From: Serratia proteamaculans | GTDB taxonomy: Bacteria > Pseudomonadota > Gammaproteobacteria > Enterobacterales > Enterobacteriaceae | Assembly: GCF_008830365.1 (NCBI RefSeq) | Contig: NZ_WBKI01000004.1 | Location: 62,001-126,000 of the forward strand | Length of the DNA: 64,000 nt | Direction: 5' to 3' | Shown here: piece by piece, positions 49,175-60,401 of the stretch | Layout: every line of letters starts with the position of its first letter | How positions within the stretch are numbered: position 1 is the stretch's first letter | Made by a program: the position numbers and the translations under genes | Notes under the pieces: generated by a model | Told to the model about the DNA's origin: nothing | What the model saw: only the letters and a program-made list of their open reading frames with translations | Database searches by the model: none

Positions 49175-50031
49175 GAAATGCTAACGTTGCGTTGTTACAG
49201 TTGTGCAGTGGTGATCGGGTGCGTGACAACCTGGCCCAGATTGAACAGCAGATTAAGCAGCTCAATGCCGGGATAAAACTGGTGATGACGCCGGAGAACG
49301 CCCTGCTGTTTGCCAATTCCGCGGCTTATCGTGAACATGCGGAACACCAGGGCGACGGACCGCTGCAGAATGCGGTGCGCGAGATGGCGCGGCGCTATGG
49401 CGTCTGGCTGCTGATCGGCTCGATGCCGCTGGTCAGCCGTGAAAACCCTGCGCTGATCACCACCAGCAGCCTGCTGTTTGACGACCAGGGCGAGATCCGT
49501 GGGCGTTACGACAAGCTGCACATGTTTGACGTGGACATTAACGACTCCCACGGCCATTATCGAGAGTCAGATACCTATCAGCATGGCCAGCAACTCACGG
49601 TGGTGGATACCCCGGTCGGGCGGCTTGGCATGACCATTTGCTACGATCTGCGCTTCCCGGCGCTGTTCCAGGCGTTGCGAGCGCAGGGCGCTGAACTGAT
49701 TTCCGTACCAGCGGCCTTTACCCGCGTGACTGGCGAAGCGCACTGGGAAATCCTGCTGCGCGCCAGAGCGATTGAAAACCAGTGTGTGATCCTGGCACCG
49801 GCGCAGGTTGGCAGCCATGGCCCGACTCGTCGTACCTGGGGCCATTCGCTTGCGGTGGACGCCTGGGGCAAGGTTCTGGCTGAAAACCCGGATGCGGTCT
49901 CGGCATTGAAAGTTCGGGTCGATATTGCCGGGCTCAAAACGATTCGCGAACAGATGCCGGTATTGCAACACAACCGATTCCAGACGTCGCTGACGGCGCC
50001 GTTTGACAAAAAATCCTCCATTAAAGAGTGA
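49171..50031 (+). CDS. Nitrilase-superfamily amidase (deaminated-glutathione amidase-like)
   Basis: A 286-residue carbon-nitrogen hydrolase with the full Glu-Lys-Cys triad: E42 in MTPENALL, K115 in RYDKLHMFD and C157 in TICYDLRFP. The pattern [10 protein letters not shown] and [28 protein letters not shown] matches the Nit1/YbeM group, which hydrolyses deaminated glutathione, a by-product of transaminases. It overlaps yhdP (ATGA) and lies eight bases before tldD, so the three are one operon. In E. coli this gene is missing between yhdP and tldD. Confidence 0.88.
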   Translation: MRNANVALLQLCSGDRVRDNLAQIEQQIKQLNAGIKLVMTPENALLFANSAAYREHAEHQGDGPLQNAVREMARRYGVWLLIGSMPLVSRENPALITTSSLLFDDQGEIRGRYDKLHMFDVDINDSHGHYRESDTYQHGQQLTVVDTPVGRLGMTICYDLRFPALFQALRAQGAELISVPAAFTRVTGEAHWEILLRARAIENQCVILAPAQVGSHGPTRRTWGHSLAVDAWGKVLAENPDAVSALKVRVDIAGLKTIREQMPVLQHNRFQTSLTAPFDKKSSIKE

Positions 50032-50038
50032 AAAAATT

Positions 50039-51484
50039 ATGAGTCTGACGTTTGTCAGTGAGCAGTTACTTGCTGCCAATAAGCTGAGCCACCAGGATCT
50101 GTTTTCCGTCCTGGGGCAACTGGCCGAACGCCGCCTCGATTATGCCGATCTCTATTTCCAGTCGAGCTACCACGAAGCCTGGGTGATCGAAGACGGCATC
50201 ATCAAGGATGGCTCCTACAATATCGATCAAGGGGTCGGGGTGCGTGCCGTTAGCGGCGAGAAAACCGGCTTCGCTTATGCCGATCAGATCACCCTGAGCG
50301 CCTTGCAGCAAAGCGCCCATGCGGCGCGCAGCATTGTGCGTGACATCGGTAATGGTCAGGTGCATACCCTGGGTGAAATCAGCCATAAGGCGCTGTATCC
50401 CCTGCTTGATCCGCTGCAAAGTCTGCCGCGTGAAGAGAAAATCGCCCTGTTGCACCGTGTTGACAAGGTCGCGCGTGCGGCTGACAAGCGGGTGCAGGAA
50501 GTCAGTGCCAGCATCACCGGCGTGTACGAGCAGATCCTGGTGGCGGCTACCGACGGCACTCTGGCGGCGGACGTTCGCCCACTGGTTCGTTTGTCAGTCA
50601 GCGTGCTGGTGGAACAAGACGGCAAGCGTGAACGCGGTTCCAGTGGTGGCGGCGGCCGTTTCGGCTATGACTATTTCCTGGAAATCGCTGATGGCGACGT
50701 CCGCGCCGATGCCTACGCCAAAGAAGCGGTGCGCATGGCATTGATTAACCTTTCCGCGGTGGCGGCCCCGGCCGGCAATATGCCGGTGGTGCTGGGCGCG
50801 GGCTGGCCGGGCGTCCTGCTGCATGAAGCGGTGGGCCACGGTCTGGAAGGCGACTTCAACCGTCGCGGTACCTCGGTATTCAGCGGCCAGATGGGGCAGT
50901 TAGTGGCCTCTGAGCTTTGTACGGTGGTGGATGACGGTACTCTGCAGGGGCGTCGTGGTTCACTGGCGATCGATGACGAAGGCGTGCCAGGCCAATACAA
51001 CATGCTGATTGAGAACGGTATCCTGAAAGGCTACATGCAGGACAAGCTCAATGCGCGTCTGATGGGCGTTGCGCCGACCGGCAACGGCCGCCGTGAGTCT
51101 TATGCGCACCTGCCGATGCCGCGCATGACCAACACTTACATGCTGGCGGGCAAGTCGACGCCGGAAGAGATCATTGCCAGCGTTGAATACGGCCTGTATG
51201 CGCCAAACTTTGGCGGCGGCCAGGTAGACATCACCTCTGGCAAATTTGTGTTCTCCACCACCGAAGCCTATCTGATCGAAAATGGCCGCATCACCAAGCC
51301 GGTGAAGGGCGCCACGCTTATTGGCTCCGGCATTGAGGCGATGCAACAGATTTCGATGGTCGGTAACGACCTGGCGCTGGATAAAGGCGTCGGCGTCTGC
51401 GGTAAAGAGGGGCAAAGCCTGCCGGTGGGCGTCGGCCAGCCGACCCTGAAGCTGGATATGCTGACCGTTGGCGGTACCGCGTAA
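50039..51484 (+). CDS. tldD: Metalloprotease TldD
   Basis: TldD pairs with TldE (PmbA, not here) as a heterodimeric protease that trims unfolded peptides, matures microcin B17 and degrades CcdA. The 481 residues equal E. coli TldD. The zinc motif [11 protein letters not shown] (H262, E263, H267) and the third ligand region [15 protein letters not shown] near residue 455 are present. ATG 50039 is fixed by homology. A hairpin terminator follows. Confidence 0.96.
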   Translation: MSLTFVSEQLLAANKLSHQDLFSVLGQLAERRLDYADLYFQSSYHEAWVIEDGIIKDGSYNIDQGVGVRAVSGEKTGFAYADQITLSALQQSAHAARSIVRDIGNGQVHTLGEISHKALYPLLDPLQSLPREEKIALLHRVDKVARAADKRVQEVSASITGVYEQILVAATDGTLAADVRPLVRLSVSVLVEQDGKRERGSSGGGGRFGYDYFLEIADGDVRADAYAKEAVRMALINLSAVAAPAGNMPVVLGAGWPGVLLHEAVGHGLEGDFNRRGTSVFSGQMGQLVASELCTVVDDGTLQGRRGSLAIDDEGVPGQYNMLIENGILKGYMQDKLNARLMGVAPTGNGRRESYAHLPMPRMTNTYMLAGKSTPEEIIASVEYGLYAPNFGGGQVDITSGKFVFSTTEAYLIENGRITKPVKGATLIGSGIEAMQQISMVGNDLALDKGVGVCGKEGQSLPVGVGQPTLKLDMLTVGGTA

Positions 51485-51492
51485 TACATTTC

Positions 51493-51529
51493 CAGGGGCC
51501 GGTTCACGGCCCCTGTTAGCCTCTTTTTT
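51493..51529 (+). terminator. Terminator of the yhdP-amidase-tldD operon
   Basis: CAGGGGCC, seven bases, GGCCCCTG is followed by TTAGCCTC and a run of six T, nine bases after the tldD stop. It marks the border between backbone genes and the CDI island. Confidence 0.75.
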
Positions 51530-51715
51530 GCGGTGCTAATCGCATTAACAGCAAATTTCCTACTTCTGGCTTAAATTAAGAGTGATTCACTGTTTTTTTC
51601 TGCTAGAGAAAATCAATAAGCTACATTTACCCTTTCCAGGTGACTTTCCGCTACCTGCTTTAGGAATGTTCGTTACTGAAGGGCCAAATCCGGGGCGCGG
51701 CTAATGGTTCGCATA

Positions 51716-51745
51716 TTGTTACATCCCTCGTTCTGTCGTTAAAAT
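51716..51745 (+). promoter_or_regulatory. Candidate promoter of the CDI (tpsB-tpsA) operon
   Basis: TTGTTA (51716-51721), an 18-base spacer and TAAAAT (51740-51745) match sigma-70 hexamers in 9 of 12 positions. They lie 30 bases before the tpsB ATG, in an AT-rich stretch after the tldD terminator. Confidence 0.4.
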
Positions 51746-51774
51746 GCCGAAAAAACACACGGATGACCTTCTGA

Positions 51775-53448
51775 ATGGATTCAGTTACTCAACGGCTCTC
51801 GGCAGCTTTATTGTGCATTTTATTCTCCTCCGCCACCGGCGCTAACCTGCTTAGCCCGGCGGATCGTGACACCATCCAACAGCAGCAGCGCGAATTGCTG
51901 GACCAAAACCAGCAGCAGCGGCAGGAACTGCAACGCAGCCTGACGCCGACCTTGCCCGTAACCCCGGCACCCAATGCCAGCGCTGGTGGCCCTTGCTTCA
52001 CCATCAACCATATTCGGCTGGAAGGCGCGGATCACCTGCCTGCCAGTGCGCAACGCAAACTTACTCAGGATTATCTGCAGCAATGCCTGAATCTGGGCCA
52101 AATCCAAACGCTGATACAGAAGATCTCCGATTGGTATATCAGCCGCGGCTATATCACCAGCCGCGCATTCCTGACCGAGCAGGATTTGTCGCGTGGCGAG
52201 CTACGGTTGCTGGTGCTGGAAGGCAAGCTGGAAAAGATCCTGCTGGAACAGCGCGACGATCGCATGTTGAAAATGGCTTTCCCCGGCCTGCAGGGCAATC
52301 TTCTCAATCTGCGGGATATCGAACAGGGCATGGAGCAGCTCAATCGCCTGCGGCAGCAGCCGGTGCAGATTGAAATTCTGCCCGGCAGCAAACCGGGTTA
52401 TTCGGTGGTCAATTTGAGCGCCAAACCCGAGTTCCCGCTGATGCTGGGGCTGGGGTTTGATAATAGCGGTCAGAAGAGCACCGGCACCGGTCAAATCAAC
52501 GGCTCGCTGACCGGCAATAATCTGTTTGGCGTGGCGGACCAGTGGTTCGTTTCCGGCGCGCGCAGCAGCGATTTCGCCAAGGATCACGACGCACGCAGCG
52601 TGCAGGCTGGCGTCAGCCTGCCTTATGGCTATTGGCTGTTGGATTATAACTATGCCTACAGCGACTACCTGACCACCATCGACAATCAGGGCTTTGACTG
52701 GCGATCCAGCGGCGACAGCCAGACTCACCGATTGAGTTTGTCGCGGGTACTGTTTCGCGACGGTGAAATGAAAACCGGCCTGTCTCTGGGGCTGACGCAC
52801 CGCATTAACCGTAACGCTCTCAACGATACCCGGCTGGAAAGCAGCAGCCGCAAGCTGACCAGCGTTACGCTGGGGCTCAGCCATAGCCAGAAATTGCTGG
52901 GTGGCTTTGCCACGCTAAACCCGGCTTACAGCCGCGGTGTGCCCTGGCTGGGTGCCGAAGACGACAGCGGCAAAATCAAGGAAGCGCCACGCGCCGAGTT
53001 TCACAAGCTTTCGCTTTCCGGCAGTTACTACTTGCCGTTGACGCAGGACTGGACTTACCTCACCAGCCTGTACGGCCAGTGGACACCCCAACGTTTGTAC
53101 GGCAGCGAGCGCCTGACTATCGGCGGCGAGAGCTCGGTGCGCGGCTTCAAAGAGCAGTATCTTTCCGGCGACCAGGGCGGCTACTGGCGCAATGAAGTTA
53201 ACCGGACGCTGGTGACGCTGCCGTATCTGGGCAGTATCAACGCCCTGGCCGCGCTGGACGGCGGCTGGCTGCATCACGACGCGCTGGACACCAACGCTTC
53301 CGGCACGCTGTGGGGCGGTGCCATCGGGCTGGGCAGCCGTAACCGCCATTTCGGCAGCCAGCTGACCGTCGGCTGGCCGCTGGCTTACCCTGACTGGCTG
53401 AAGCCGGATCGGGTTTCGGTGTATTACCGGGTCAATATCGTACTTTAA
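51775..53448 (+). CDS. cdiB: Two-partner secretion outer-membrane transporter (CdiB/ShlB family)
   Basis: A 557-residue TpsB protein that secretes its exoprotein partner through the outer membrane. Signal peptide about 1-23, a Gln-rich linker (about 35-60), two POTRA domains (about 75-225, starting [15 protein letters not shown] and [12 protein letters not shown]) and a 16-strand beta-barrel (about 230-557) with the lid-lock VRGF motif at 455-458 and a final aromatic/hydrophobic strand [11 protein letters not shown]. It is 26 bases before the exoprotein gene. Length and type are also those of ShlB; the CDI name rests on the toxin-immunity end of the partner. Confidence 0.88.
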   Translation: MDSVTQRLSAALLCILFSSATGANLLSPADRDTIQQQQRELLDQNQQQRQELQRSLTPTLPVTPAPNASAGGPCFTINHIRLEGADHLPASAQRKLTQDYLQQCLNLGQIQTLIQKISDWYISRGYITSRAFLTEQDLSRGELRLLVLEGKLEKILLEQRDDRMLKMAFPGLQGNLLNLRDIEQGMEQLNRLRQQPVQIEILPGSKPGYSVVNLSAKPEFPLMLGLGFDNSGQKSTGTGQINGSLTGNNLFGVADQWFVSGARSSDFAKDHDARSVQAGVSLPYGYWLLDYNYAYSDYLTTIDNQGFDWRSSGDSQTHRLSLSRVLFRDGEMKTGLSLGLTHRINRNALNDTRLESSSRKLTSVTLGLSHSQKLLGGFATLNPAYSRGVPWLGAEDDSGKIKEAPRAEFHKLSLSGSYYLPLTQDWTYLTSLYGQWTPQRLYGSERLTIGGESSVRGFKEQYLSGDQGGYWRNEVNRTLVTLPYLGSINALAALDGGWLHHDALDTNASGTLWGGAIGLGSRNRHFGSQLTVGWPLAYPDWLKPDRVSVYYRVNIVL

Positions 53449-53474
53449 CCCTAACGTACAGGAAGGTTTCAGGG

Positions 53475-56400
53475 ATGAAACACAAACATAATCAACCGCT
53501 CAATGCCTATCAGCGCCTGCTGAGCTACACCCTGTGCGGCCTGCTGGCCGGCCAGCCGCTGCTCCCGGTTTTTGCCGCAGGCATTAACGTCGCCGAAGGG
53601 AATACCCGCGTCGATCAGGCCGCCAATGGCGTGCCGGTGGTTAATATCGCCACACCGAACCAGGCCGGTATTTCTCATAATAAATACGACGATTTCAACG
53701 TCGGCAAAGAAGGTCTGATCCTCAATAACGCTACCGGTCAGCTCAACCAGAGCCAACTGGGCGGCCTGATCCAGAATAACCCCAACCTGCAGGCCGGCAA
53801 GGCAGCACAGGGCATCATTAGCGAAGTGGTGGCGCCCAATCCTTCGCAGCTGCAAGGCTACCTGGAAGTAGCGGGCAAGCAGGCCAGCGTGATGGTGGCC
53901 AACCCCTATGGCATCACCTGCGACGGCTGCGGTTTTATCAATACCCCCAATGTGACGTTGACCACCGGCAAACCGGTGCTGGGTGCCGACGGCAAGCTGC
54001 AGGCGCTGGAGGTGACTCAGGGTGCGATCACCGTTCAGGGCAAAGGGCTGGACGCCAGCCAGAGCGATAAATTCGCCCTGATCGCCCGCGCCACCGAGAT
54101 CAACGCAAAACTGCATGCCAAAGACGCCCGTGTCACGCTCGGTGCCAACCGGGTAGACGCCGCAGGCAACGCCACGCCGATCGCCGGCCACGGCGCCGCA
54201 CCCAGGGTGGCCATCGATACCGGCGCGCTCGGCGGCATGTATGCCAACCGCATCCATCTGGTGTCCAGCGAACAGGGCGTGGGGGTAAACCTCGGCAACC
54301 TTAACGCCCGCGAGGGGGATATCAACCTCGACGCCAGGGGCAAGCTGACGCTGCACAATTCGTTGGCGCAGGGCGCGTTGAGCGCGAATGCGGCCGACAT
54401 GGCGCTGAGCGGCAGCCACCAGGCCGGGCAGGCGATGACCCTGAACGGCGGCGATATCGCGCTGGATCAGGCCACGCTGAGCGCGACAGGCGATATGACG
54501 CTTGACGCTGCCGGCAAACTGCAGGCCGACGGCAGCACACTGCTGGCCGGCGCCGATCAGCAACTACGGGCCACCGCCGCGCAAACGCTGAAGGTGAACG
54601 CCGGGGAGCAGCAATGGAATAACAGCCGCCTCACGGCCGGGGCGATAACGGTGCAGGCGCAAGGTGGCCTGCAGCTGGACGGTACATCGACGCTCACCGG
54701 GTTGAAGCGGTTGGATCTGCAGGCCGGCGCGTTGACGCTGGCGGGTAAGGTTGCCTCTGGCGGCGATCTGCAACTGAACGCCGCTAGCCTCAATGGTGGA
54801 ACGACCAGCCGGGTGAGCGCCGAAGGCGATATCGGGCTGACGCTCAGCGGTGATGGCGACTGGCAGGGAACGTTGACTGCCGGGCGTGACCTGCAATTGC
54901 AAGCTAACAAGTTAAATAACCATGGCCAATTGGCCGCTAATCGCGACAGCCGGGTTCAGGCGCAACAACTGACCAACACCGGATTGATGCAGGCGCAGGG
55001 GGCGCAGAACCTGACCGGCAGCCAGTTGGATAACAACGGCAAACTGCAGGCGGGCGGTACGCTGACGATCAACGCCGATGGCGTGAACAATCAGGGGCTG
55101 ATCGGTTCTCAACAACGACTTGATTTGACGGTGAAAAACGGCCTGAACCTGGACGGGGCGCTGTATACCGACGGCCCGCTGAGGGTGCAGGCGGGCGAGT
55201 TTTTACTGGCCGGCAGCACTACCGGCAAACAGGGCGTCGCATTTAATGGCGGCGTGCTGAAAACCGCACAGGGTTCCTCGCTACTCAGTGATGGCGACAT
55301 CGCGCTCCAGGCGGGTGAGGTGCGGCTCGGCGGGCTGCTTTCTGCGGAGCGCGAGCTGACGATCGACAGCCAACGGCTGATTGCCGCTGCGAGCGGGCAA
55401 ACTCAGGCCAAACAGGGCATGTCTCTGAACGTCGCCGAGGGGGCGCAACTTGCCGGGGTGTTCAGCACGCTGGGGGATCTGAAGGTCAGCGGCGCTACGG
55501 TGGACAATACCGCAGAGATCGGCGCGCGCAACCTCGACTGGCGTGGGAATTATTTGAGTCAGCGCGGGCAATTACACGCCAGTGAGCAATTGACGCTGGC
55601 CGTAAATCGTCTTGACCAGCAGGGTGAATTGCTGGCCGGCAAGCAACTGACCCTGCGCGGCGAACGGCTGGCCAACAGCGGATCAATAGGTGCTGCGGCG
55701 CTGGATTTGGCCTTCACGCAGTCGCTAGATAACCTGGGCGAGCTGGTGGCGAACAACGCGCTGACGCTGGCTACCCCGGTGCTGAATAACGCCGGACGGC
55801 TTGCGGCGAACGACGTCGCAATCAATACGGACGATTTGGACAACGGTGGGTTGTTGCAGGCCAAAGGCAAGGCGGATGTCACCGCCAATGAGCTGAAGAA
55901 CCACCTGTCGGGCAGGATCTTGGCCGGCGGTGCGCTGGCGCTGCAAGCTGGGCAACTGAACAACGCCGGCAAGTTGCAGGGGCAGGCTATTGATATTACC
56001 GCGCAACGCTGGGACAACGCCGGCAGCGCGCTGGGAATTGACGGGCTGACCGCGCGGGGCGGCCAAATGGATAACCAGGGGCAGATATTGAGCCGCGGGG
56101 CGTTGGCGTTGAACGGCGACAGGCTGGACAACCGCGGTAAGGTCTTGACGGAAGGTGCGCTGCGGCTGAAGACCGACAGCATCGATAACCGGGGGGAAGT
56201 TCAGGGTGACAGTGCGCAGATCGAAGCCGACGCGTTGAACAACAGCGGCAACCTGATCGGCGTGAAAAAGCTGGCGCTGCAACTGCAACAGGATCTGCAT
56301 AACCTTGCCGCTGGCCGGTTGCTGAGCGGCGGCGAACTCAACGTCGCGGCGGCAGCGGTCAATAACGCCGGGCTCTGGCAGGGCGATCGCATTCTGCTGT

Positions 56401-59400
56401 CGGCGCGGCAGCTGGATCATACCGGTACCTTGCAGGCGCAACAGTTGATCCGCGTGGATCTGAGCGGCGATCTCAACGCCGGTGCGGGCAGCAAAATCGT
56501 CTCTAATGGCGAAGTGGCGCTGACGGCGCTGGCGTTGAACAATCAGGGCAGCTGGCAGGCCGCCGCATTGCGCCTGAAAGGCGATAATCTGAATAACGGC
56601 GGCGTGCTGGCCGGCGTTAACCGGCTCGATGCCGAGATCGCCGGTGCAGCAGTGCAGCAGGCCTCGGGACAGATGCTGAGCGACGGTGAACTGCGGCTGA
56701 ATGCGGAACGCATCGAGAATCCGGGCCTGATGCAGGCGGAGGATCTGCGGCTTACTGCCGTGCAATTGGACAACGGCGGCAGGTTGCTGGGGAAAAACAG
56801 CCTTAATGCTGAGCTGAGTGGGGTGTTCAATAACCTGGCCGGCGGCAACGTGCGCAGCCAAAATGCGCTGCAACTGACGGCGGCGGAGCTGAACAACGGC
56901 GGTGAGATGCAGGGAGATGGCCGCAGTGAACTGCGGCTGGATCGTCAGTTGATCAACCCGGGCAAACTGATCGTCGGCGGCGCGTTGGATCTGCGGGCAC
57001 CAACGCTGAATAACGCTGGCTGGCTGCAGGCGGGTAGCCTGATCGTCAACGGATCGCAGCTTGATAACAGCGGTACACTGCTCGCCGCCGGCGATAACCA
57101 ACTGACGCTTAACAAGCTGAACAATCAGGGGACGCTGCAAGGCGGCAATCTGCAACTGAAGGCGGACAGCCTGGAGAATGCCGGTACGCTGCTGGCGACG
57201 CGCCAGATGGCGATCGAAGCGCGGCAGATGAATAACCGACAGAGCGGCAAGCTGTTCAGCGCCGGTGATGCGGTGCTGGCTGGCAGCCTGTTGAATCAGT
57301 ACGGGCAACTGGTGACGTTGGGCAATATCGCGCTGACGCTGAAAGAGGCCTTTACTCAGCAAGGTATTCTGGCGGCGGGCAATGCGCTGAGCCTTGAAGC
57401 CGACGGCGATATTCTGCTGCAAGGGACCACTCAGGGGCAAAGCCTGAACCTGCGCAGCCATGGATTGCTGACTAACGCCGGCACGGTACGCGGCGGTGGC
57501 GGAGAGGTGCGTCTCGAGGCTGAGAGCATCAAACAAAACGATGGCGCCAGCTTGCAATCGGGTGGGCGAGTGCAACTGCTCAGCCGCAGCGACATTACCA
57601 ACAAGGGTTTTATCGGTACCGCCGGCGATCTGCTGCTGATTGCCGCCAATCAGCTGTTTAACAGCGGCATGCTGTACGGCGGCGGCAATATGCAACTGCT
57701 GGCAGATCGCATCGTCAACCAGCGTGGCGATATTCTGGCGGGCAACAGCCTGTGGATGCAGAAAGATGCCGACGGCAATGCCAACAGCGAGATCGTCAAT
57801 ACTTCCGGCACCGTCGAGACCGAAAACGGCGATATCCAGATAAAAACCGCGCACCTGCTTAATCAACGTGATGGCCTGAAAACCTCGGTTACGCAGGAGG
57901 ATCTGACGCAGAAATACGATTGGCTGAACGGCGCTACCGCCAGCATTCCGTTGAGTTTCTTTAACGACGACGAGTATGGTTACTACACCGTCACCACCTG
58001 GCATCAATTGGCGGGGAATGACGCGCGGGAAATCACCAAGGTGTACACCTACGCCTCGCCGTATGCCACCACCCGTGAGGTAGCGCTGTCGGTCAGCAAA
58101 GTGACGGTCAGCAGCGAGGGCGGTGCGGCGCGCATTGCCGCCGGCCGCAATATGGCTGTGAATGCCGCGACCCTGGATAACCTGGCCAGCGATATTCTGG
58201 CCAACGGGGATATTGCGCTCTCCGGCGGCACACTGAATAACCAGTCCTGGGCGGCGGGCACGGAAACGCGTTATCAAACTTATACCTATCAAAAACCTGA
58301 GCTGCCGGGCTCGGATCGCCCACCTCGGGTATCGGAGGTTTCCCCCATCAATGACTATTCGAAAGGGAAAATCGACGATAAACATATTCACTACAAGGCC
58401 AGTGGTGAGGTGCGGACCGAACGCACCGACGACGGCGTCTACCGTTCGGTGATTCAGGCTGGCGGTGCGGTTAATGCCAGCTTTACTGACACGATCAGCA
58501 ACACGGCAGTAACGCCGAATGCCGGGAGCCTGGGGCATACGATCGCCCGGCCGACGCTCGACAGCCTGCAACAGCCGGGTGCCATCGACGGTGCACAACA
58601 GCAGGGGCTGGCGGGCGATCAGGGTGTCGCCGTCGGCGGCCCGGCATGGCGCGACAGTCTGCAGAGTGCATTGGGTTCGCTCGGCAACAACGCCGCCGAA
58701 CTGGCGGATTACCCGCTGCCGAATGGCGGCAATGGCCGCTTCGTCCCGACCGAGGATCCGAACAGCCCGTATCTGATCACCACCAACCCCAAACTGGATG
58801 GTCTGGGGCAACTGGACAGCGGCCTGTTCAACGATTTGTACGCCATGCTGGGCCAGCAGCCCGGCGCTGCGCCGCGCGAGAATGACAGCCGTTTCACTAA
58901 CGAGACGCAGTTTATCGGTTCGGCCTATTTCCTCGATCGTCTCAAACTGAATCCGGACTACGACTACCGCTTCCTTGGTGATGCGGCGTTCGATACCCGT
59001 TATATCAGCAACGCCCTGCTGACCCAGACCGGCAAGCGCTATATCAACGGCGTCGGCTCCGATCTGCATCAGATGCAACAGCTTATCGACAATGCCGCCC
59101 AGGCGCAGAGCGGCCTGAATTTGCAGCTCGGGATCAGCTTGACACCGCAGCAGGTGGCACAACTGGACAGCAGCATAGTCTGGTGGGAGAAGGTGACGGT
59201 CAATGGCCAGACGGTGCTGGCACCGAAGCTGTACCTGGCCAAAAAAGATCTGGCACCGCTCAGTGGCAGCGTGATTGCAGGCAACAGCGTTAATCTGAAT
59301 GCCGGCAGCATCGGCAACGACGACAGTACGTTGCAGGGCGGCGAACGGCTGAGCGCGACCAGCCAGAGCGGCATCAGCAATATCAATCGCGGGCTGATCG

Positions 59401-60401
59401 ACGCCGCGGGCGAATTGCAACTCACCGCCATCGGCGATATCAACAATGTCGGTTCCACCCTCAGCGGCCGGCAGGTGGCGCTGGAAAGCCTCGACGGCAG
59501 CATCATCAATAAAACCCAGACCCGTCAATGGGATGCCAAAGGTTCTCTGGGCGGCGAGTCCCTGACCCTGTCGCGCACTGAAATCGGCGATATTGCCGCC
59601 ATCAGTGCCGAAGACGGGCTGAGCATGCAGGCCGGGCGGAATATCGACATCACCGGCGCGAAAGTGACCTCCGGTGGTGGGATGAGCCTGCAAGCGGGTG
59701 GCGACGTTAACCTGATTGCCAACAACACCTATACCGCCGACAGCGCGGACGGCGGCCGCTGGGGGGGCGGGCTTAAAGAAAGCGAAGTGCGCGGCAGCCA
59801 GGCCAGTGAGATCAGCGCAGGCGGGGCGCTGGGCGTGAAAGCCGGGCAGGATCTTAACCTGGCAGCCAGCCAGATCGGCAGCAAGGGGGATGCCGCATTG
59901 AGTGCAGGCCGCGACATCAACCTGCACACCGCCGAACAGAGCCAACGCCAGAAAACCGACGGCAACGAGCGCATCGGCAGTGGCGCTACCCGCAGCGCCC
60001 TCAGCAGCGGCGGCGATTTGCAATTGCAGGCCGGGCGTGACCTGAACTCGCAGGCGGCGGCGATAGTGGCGGATAACCATGTCGGGCTGAACGCCGGGCG
60101 TGACCTTAACCTCAACGCGCAGCAAAGTCGGGAGTATCAGGCGAGCCACGACGGCGGCAAGCAGCAGGTGAACGACTCTTTCCGCCAACAGGCACTGACA
60201 TCGCCAGCGGCGGCGATACGCACATGCAGGCCGGACGCGACGCGACCCTCAACGCCGCGCAGGTGCAGGCAGGCGGCGACGTCTCGGTCAACGCCGGGCG
60301 CGATATCGCGCTCAACAGCGCCACCGAGAGCGACTACAGCTTCTTCGAGGAGACCAAAACCAGGAAAGGCTTGCTGTCCAAAACCACCACCCATACGGTG
60401 A
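53475..60401 (+). CDS. cdiA: CdiA-like filamentous haemagglutinin exoprotein, 5' part (truncated by a frameshift)
   Basis: The frame encodes 2308 residues, the last 70 of them out of register. A long signal peptide (1-35, with the extended basic region [14 protein letters not shown]) leads into the TPS secretion domain (about 36-300; [15 protein letters not shown] at about 142-156), then dozens of beta-helix repeats of the haemagglutinin type (about 300-1470, N-N-x-G-x-L/I units), a unique tyrosine/proline-rich stretch (about 1590-1930, including [14 protein letters not shown]) and further FHA repeats. One base is missing at 60191-60192 (CAACAGGCACTG where CAACAGGGCACTG would keep the frame). 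The product as written lacks the toxin; with one base restored the protein would have about 3326 residues, the CdiA size. Confidence 0.88.
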   Translation: MKHKHNQPLNAYQRLLSYTLCGLLAGQPLLPVFAAGINVAEGNTRVDQAANGVPVVNIATPNQAGISHNKYDDFNVGKEGLILNNATGQLNQSQLGGLIQNNPNLQAGKAAQGIISEVVAPNPSQLQGYLEVAGKQASVMVANPYGITCDGCGFINTPNVTLTTGKPVLGADGKLQALEVTQGAITVQGKGLDASQSDKFALIARATEINAKLHAKDARVTLGANRVDAAGNATPIAGHGAAPRVAIDTGALGGMYANRIHLVSSEQGVGVNLGNLNAREGDINLDARGKLTLHNSLAQGALSANAADMALSGSHQAGQAMTLNGGDIALDQATLSATGDMTLDAAGKLQADGSTLLAGADQQLRATAAQTLKVNAGEQQWNNSRLTAGAITVQAQGGLQLDGTSTLTGLKRLDLQAGALTLAGKVASGGDLQLNAASLNGGTTSRVSAEGDIGLTLSGDGDWQGTLTAGRDLQLQANKLNNHGQLAANRDSRVQAQQLTNTGLMQAQGAQNLTGSQLDNNGKLQAGGTLTINADGVNNQGLIGSQQRLDLTVKNGLNLDGALYTDGPLRVQAGEFLLAGSTTGKQGVAFNGGVLKTAQGSSLLSDGDIALQAGEVRLGGLLSAERELTIDSQRLIAAASGQTQAKQGMSLNVAEGAQLAGVFSTLGDLKVSGATVDNTAEIGARNLDWRGNYLSQRGQLHASEQLTLAVNRLDQQGELLAGKQLTLRGERLANSGSIGAAALDLAFTQSLDNLGELVANNALTLATPVLNNAGRLAANDVAINTDDLDNGGLLQAKGKADVTANELKNHLSGRILAGGALALQAGQLNNAGKLQGQAIDITAQRWDNAGSALGIDGLTARGGQMDNQGQILSRGALALNGDRLDNRGKVLTEGALRLKTDSIDNRGEVQGDSAQIEADALNNSGNLIGVKKLALQLQQDLHNLAAGRLLSGGELNVAAAAVNNAGLWQGDRILLSARQLDHTGTLQAQQLIRVDLSGDLNAGAGSKIVSNGEVALTALALNNQGSWQAAALRLKGDNLNNGGVLAGVNRLDAEIAGAAVQQASGQMLSDGELRLNAERIENPGLMQAEDLRLTAVQLDNGGRLLGKNSLNAELSGVFNNLAGGNVRSQNALQLTAAELNNGGEMQGDGRSELRLDRQLINPGKLIVGGALDLRAPTLNNAGWLQAGSLIVNGSQLDNSGTLLAAGDNQLTLNKLNNQGTLQGGNLQLKADSLENAGTLLATRQMAIEARQMNNRQSGKLFSAGDAVLAGSLLNQYGQLVTLGNIALTLKEAFTQQGILAAGNALSLEADGDILLQGTTQGQSLNLRSHGLLTNAGTVRGGGGEVRLEAESIKQNDGASLQSGGRVQLLSRSDITNKGFIGTAGDLLLIAANQLFNSGMLYGGGNMQLLADRIVNQRGDILAGNSLWMQKDADGNANSEIVNTSGTVETENGDIQIKTAHLLNQRDGLKTSVTQEDLTQKYDWLNGATASIPLSFFNDDEYGYYTVTTWHQLAGNDAREITKVYTYASPYATTREVALSVSKVTVSSEGGAARIAAGRNMAVNAATLDNLASDILANGDIALSGGTLNNQSWAAGTETRYQTYTYQKPELPGSDRPPRVSEVSPINDYSKGKIDDKHIHYKASGEVRTERTDDGVYRSVIQAGGAVNASFTDTISNTAVTPNAGSLGHTIARPTLDSLQQPGAIDGAQQQGLAGDQGVAVGGPAWRDSLQSALGSLGNNAAELADYPLPNGGNGRFVPTEDPNSPYLITTNPKLDGLGQLDSGLFNDLYAMLGQQPGAAPRENDSRFTNETQFIGSAYFLDRLKLNPDYDYRFLGDAAFDTRYISNALLTQTGKRYINGVGSDLHQMQQLIDNAAQAQSGLNLQLGISLTPQQVAQLDSSIVWWEKVTVNGQTVLAPKLYLAKKDLAPLSGSVIAGNSVNLNAGSIGNDDSTLQGGERLSATSQSGISNINRGLIDAAGELQLTAIGDINNVGSTLSGRQVALESLDGSIINKTQTRQWDAKGSLGGESLTLSRTEIGDIAAISAEDGLSMQAGRNIDITGAKVTSGGGMSLQAGGDVNLIANNTYTADSADGGRWGGGLKESEVRGSQASEISAGGALGVKAGQDLNLAASQIGSKGDAALSAGRDINLHTAEQSQRQKTDGNERIGSGATRSALSSGGDLQLQAGRDLNSQAAAIVADNHVGLNAGRDLNLNAQQSREYQASHDGGKQQVNDSFRQQALTSPAAAIRTCRPDATRPSTPRRCRQAATSRSTPGAISRSTAPPRATTASSRRPKPGKACCPKPPPIR

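Noticed and set aside
55725-60188. A 1487-codon open frame on the minus strand opposite cdiA
   Set aside because: It mirrors the GC-rich repeats of the exoprotein gene, has no ribosome site or family resemblance, and its composition is that of an antisense shadow.
60185-60200. Programmed ribosomal frameshifting as a means to make full-length CdiA
   Set aside because: No slippery heptamer (X XXY YYZ) or obvious downstream pseudoknot; and the frame needs one extra base, so a simple deletion is more likely.
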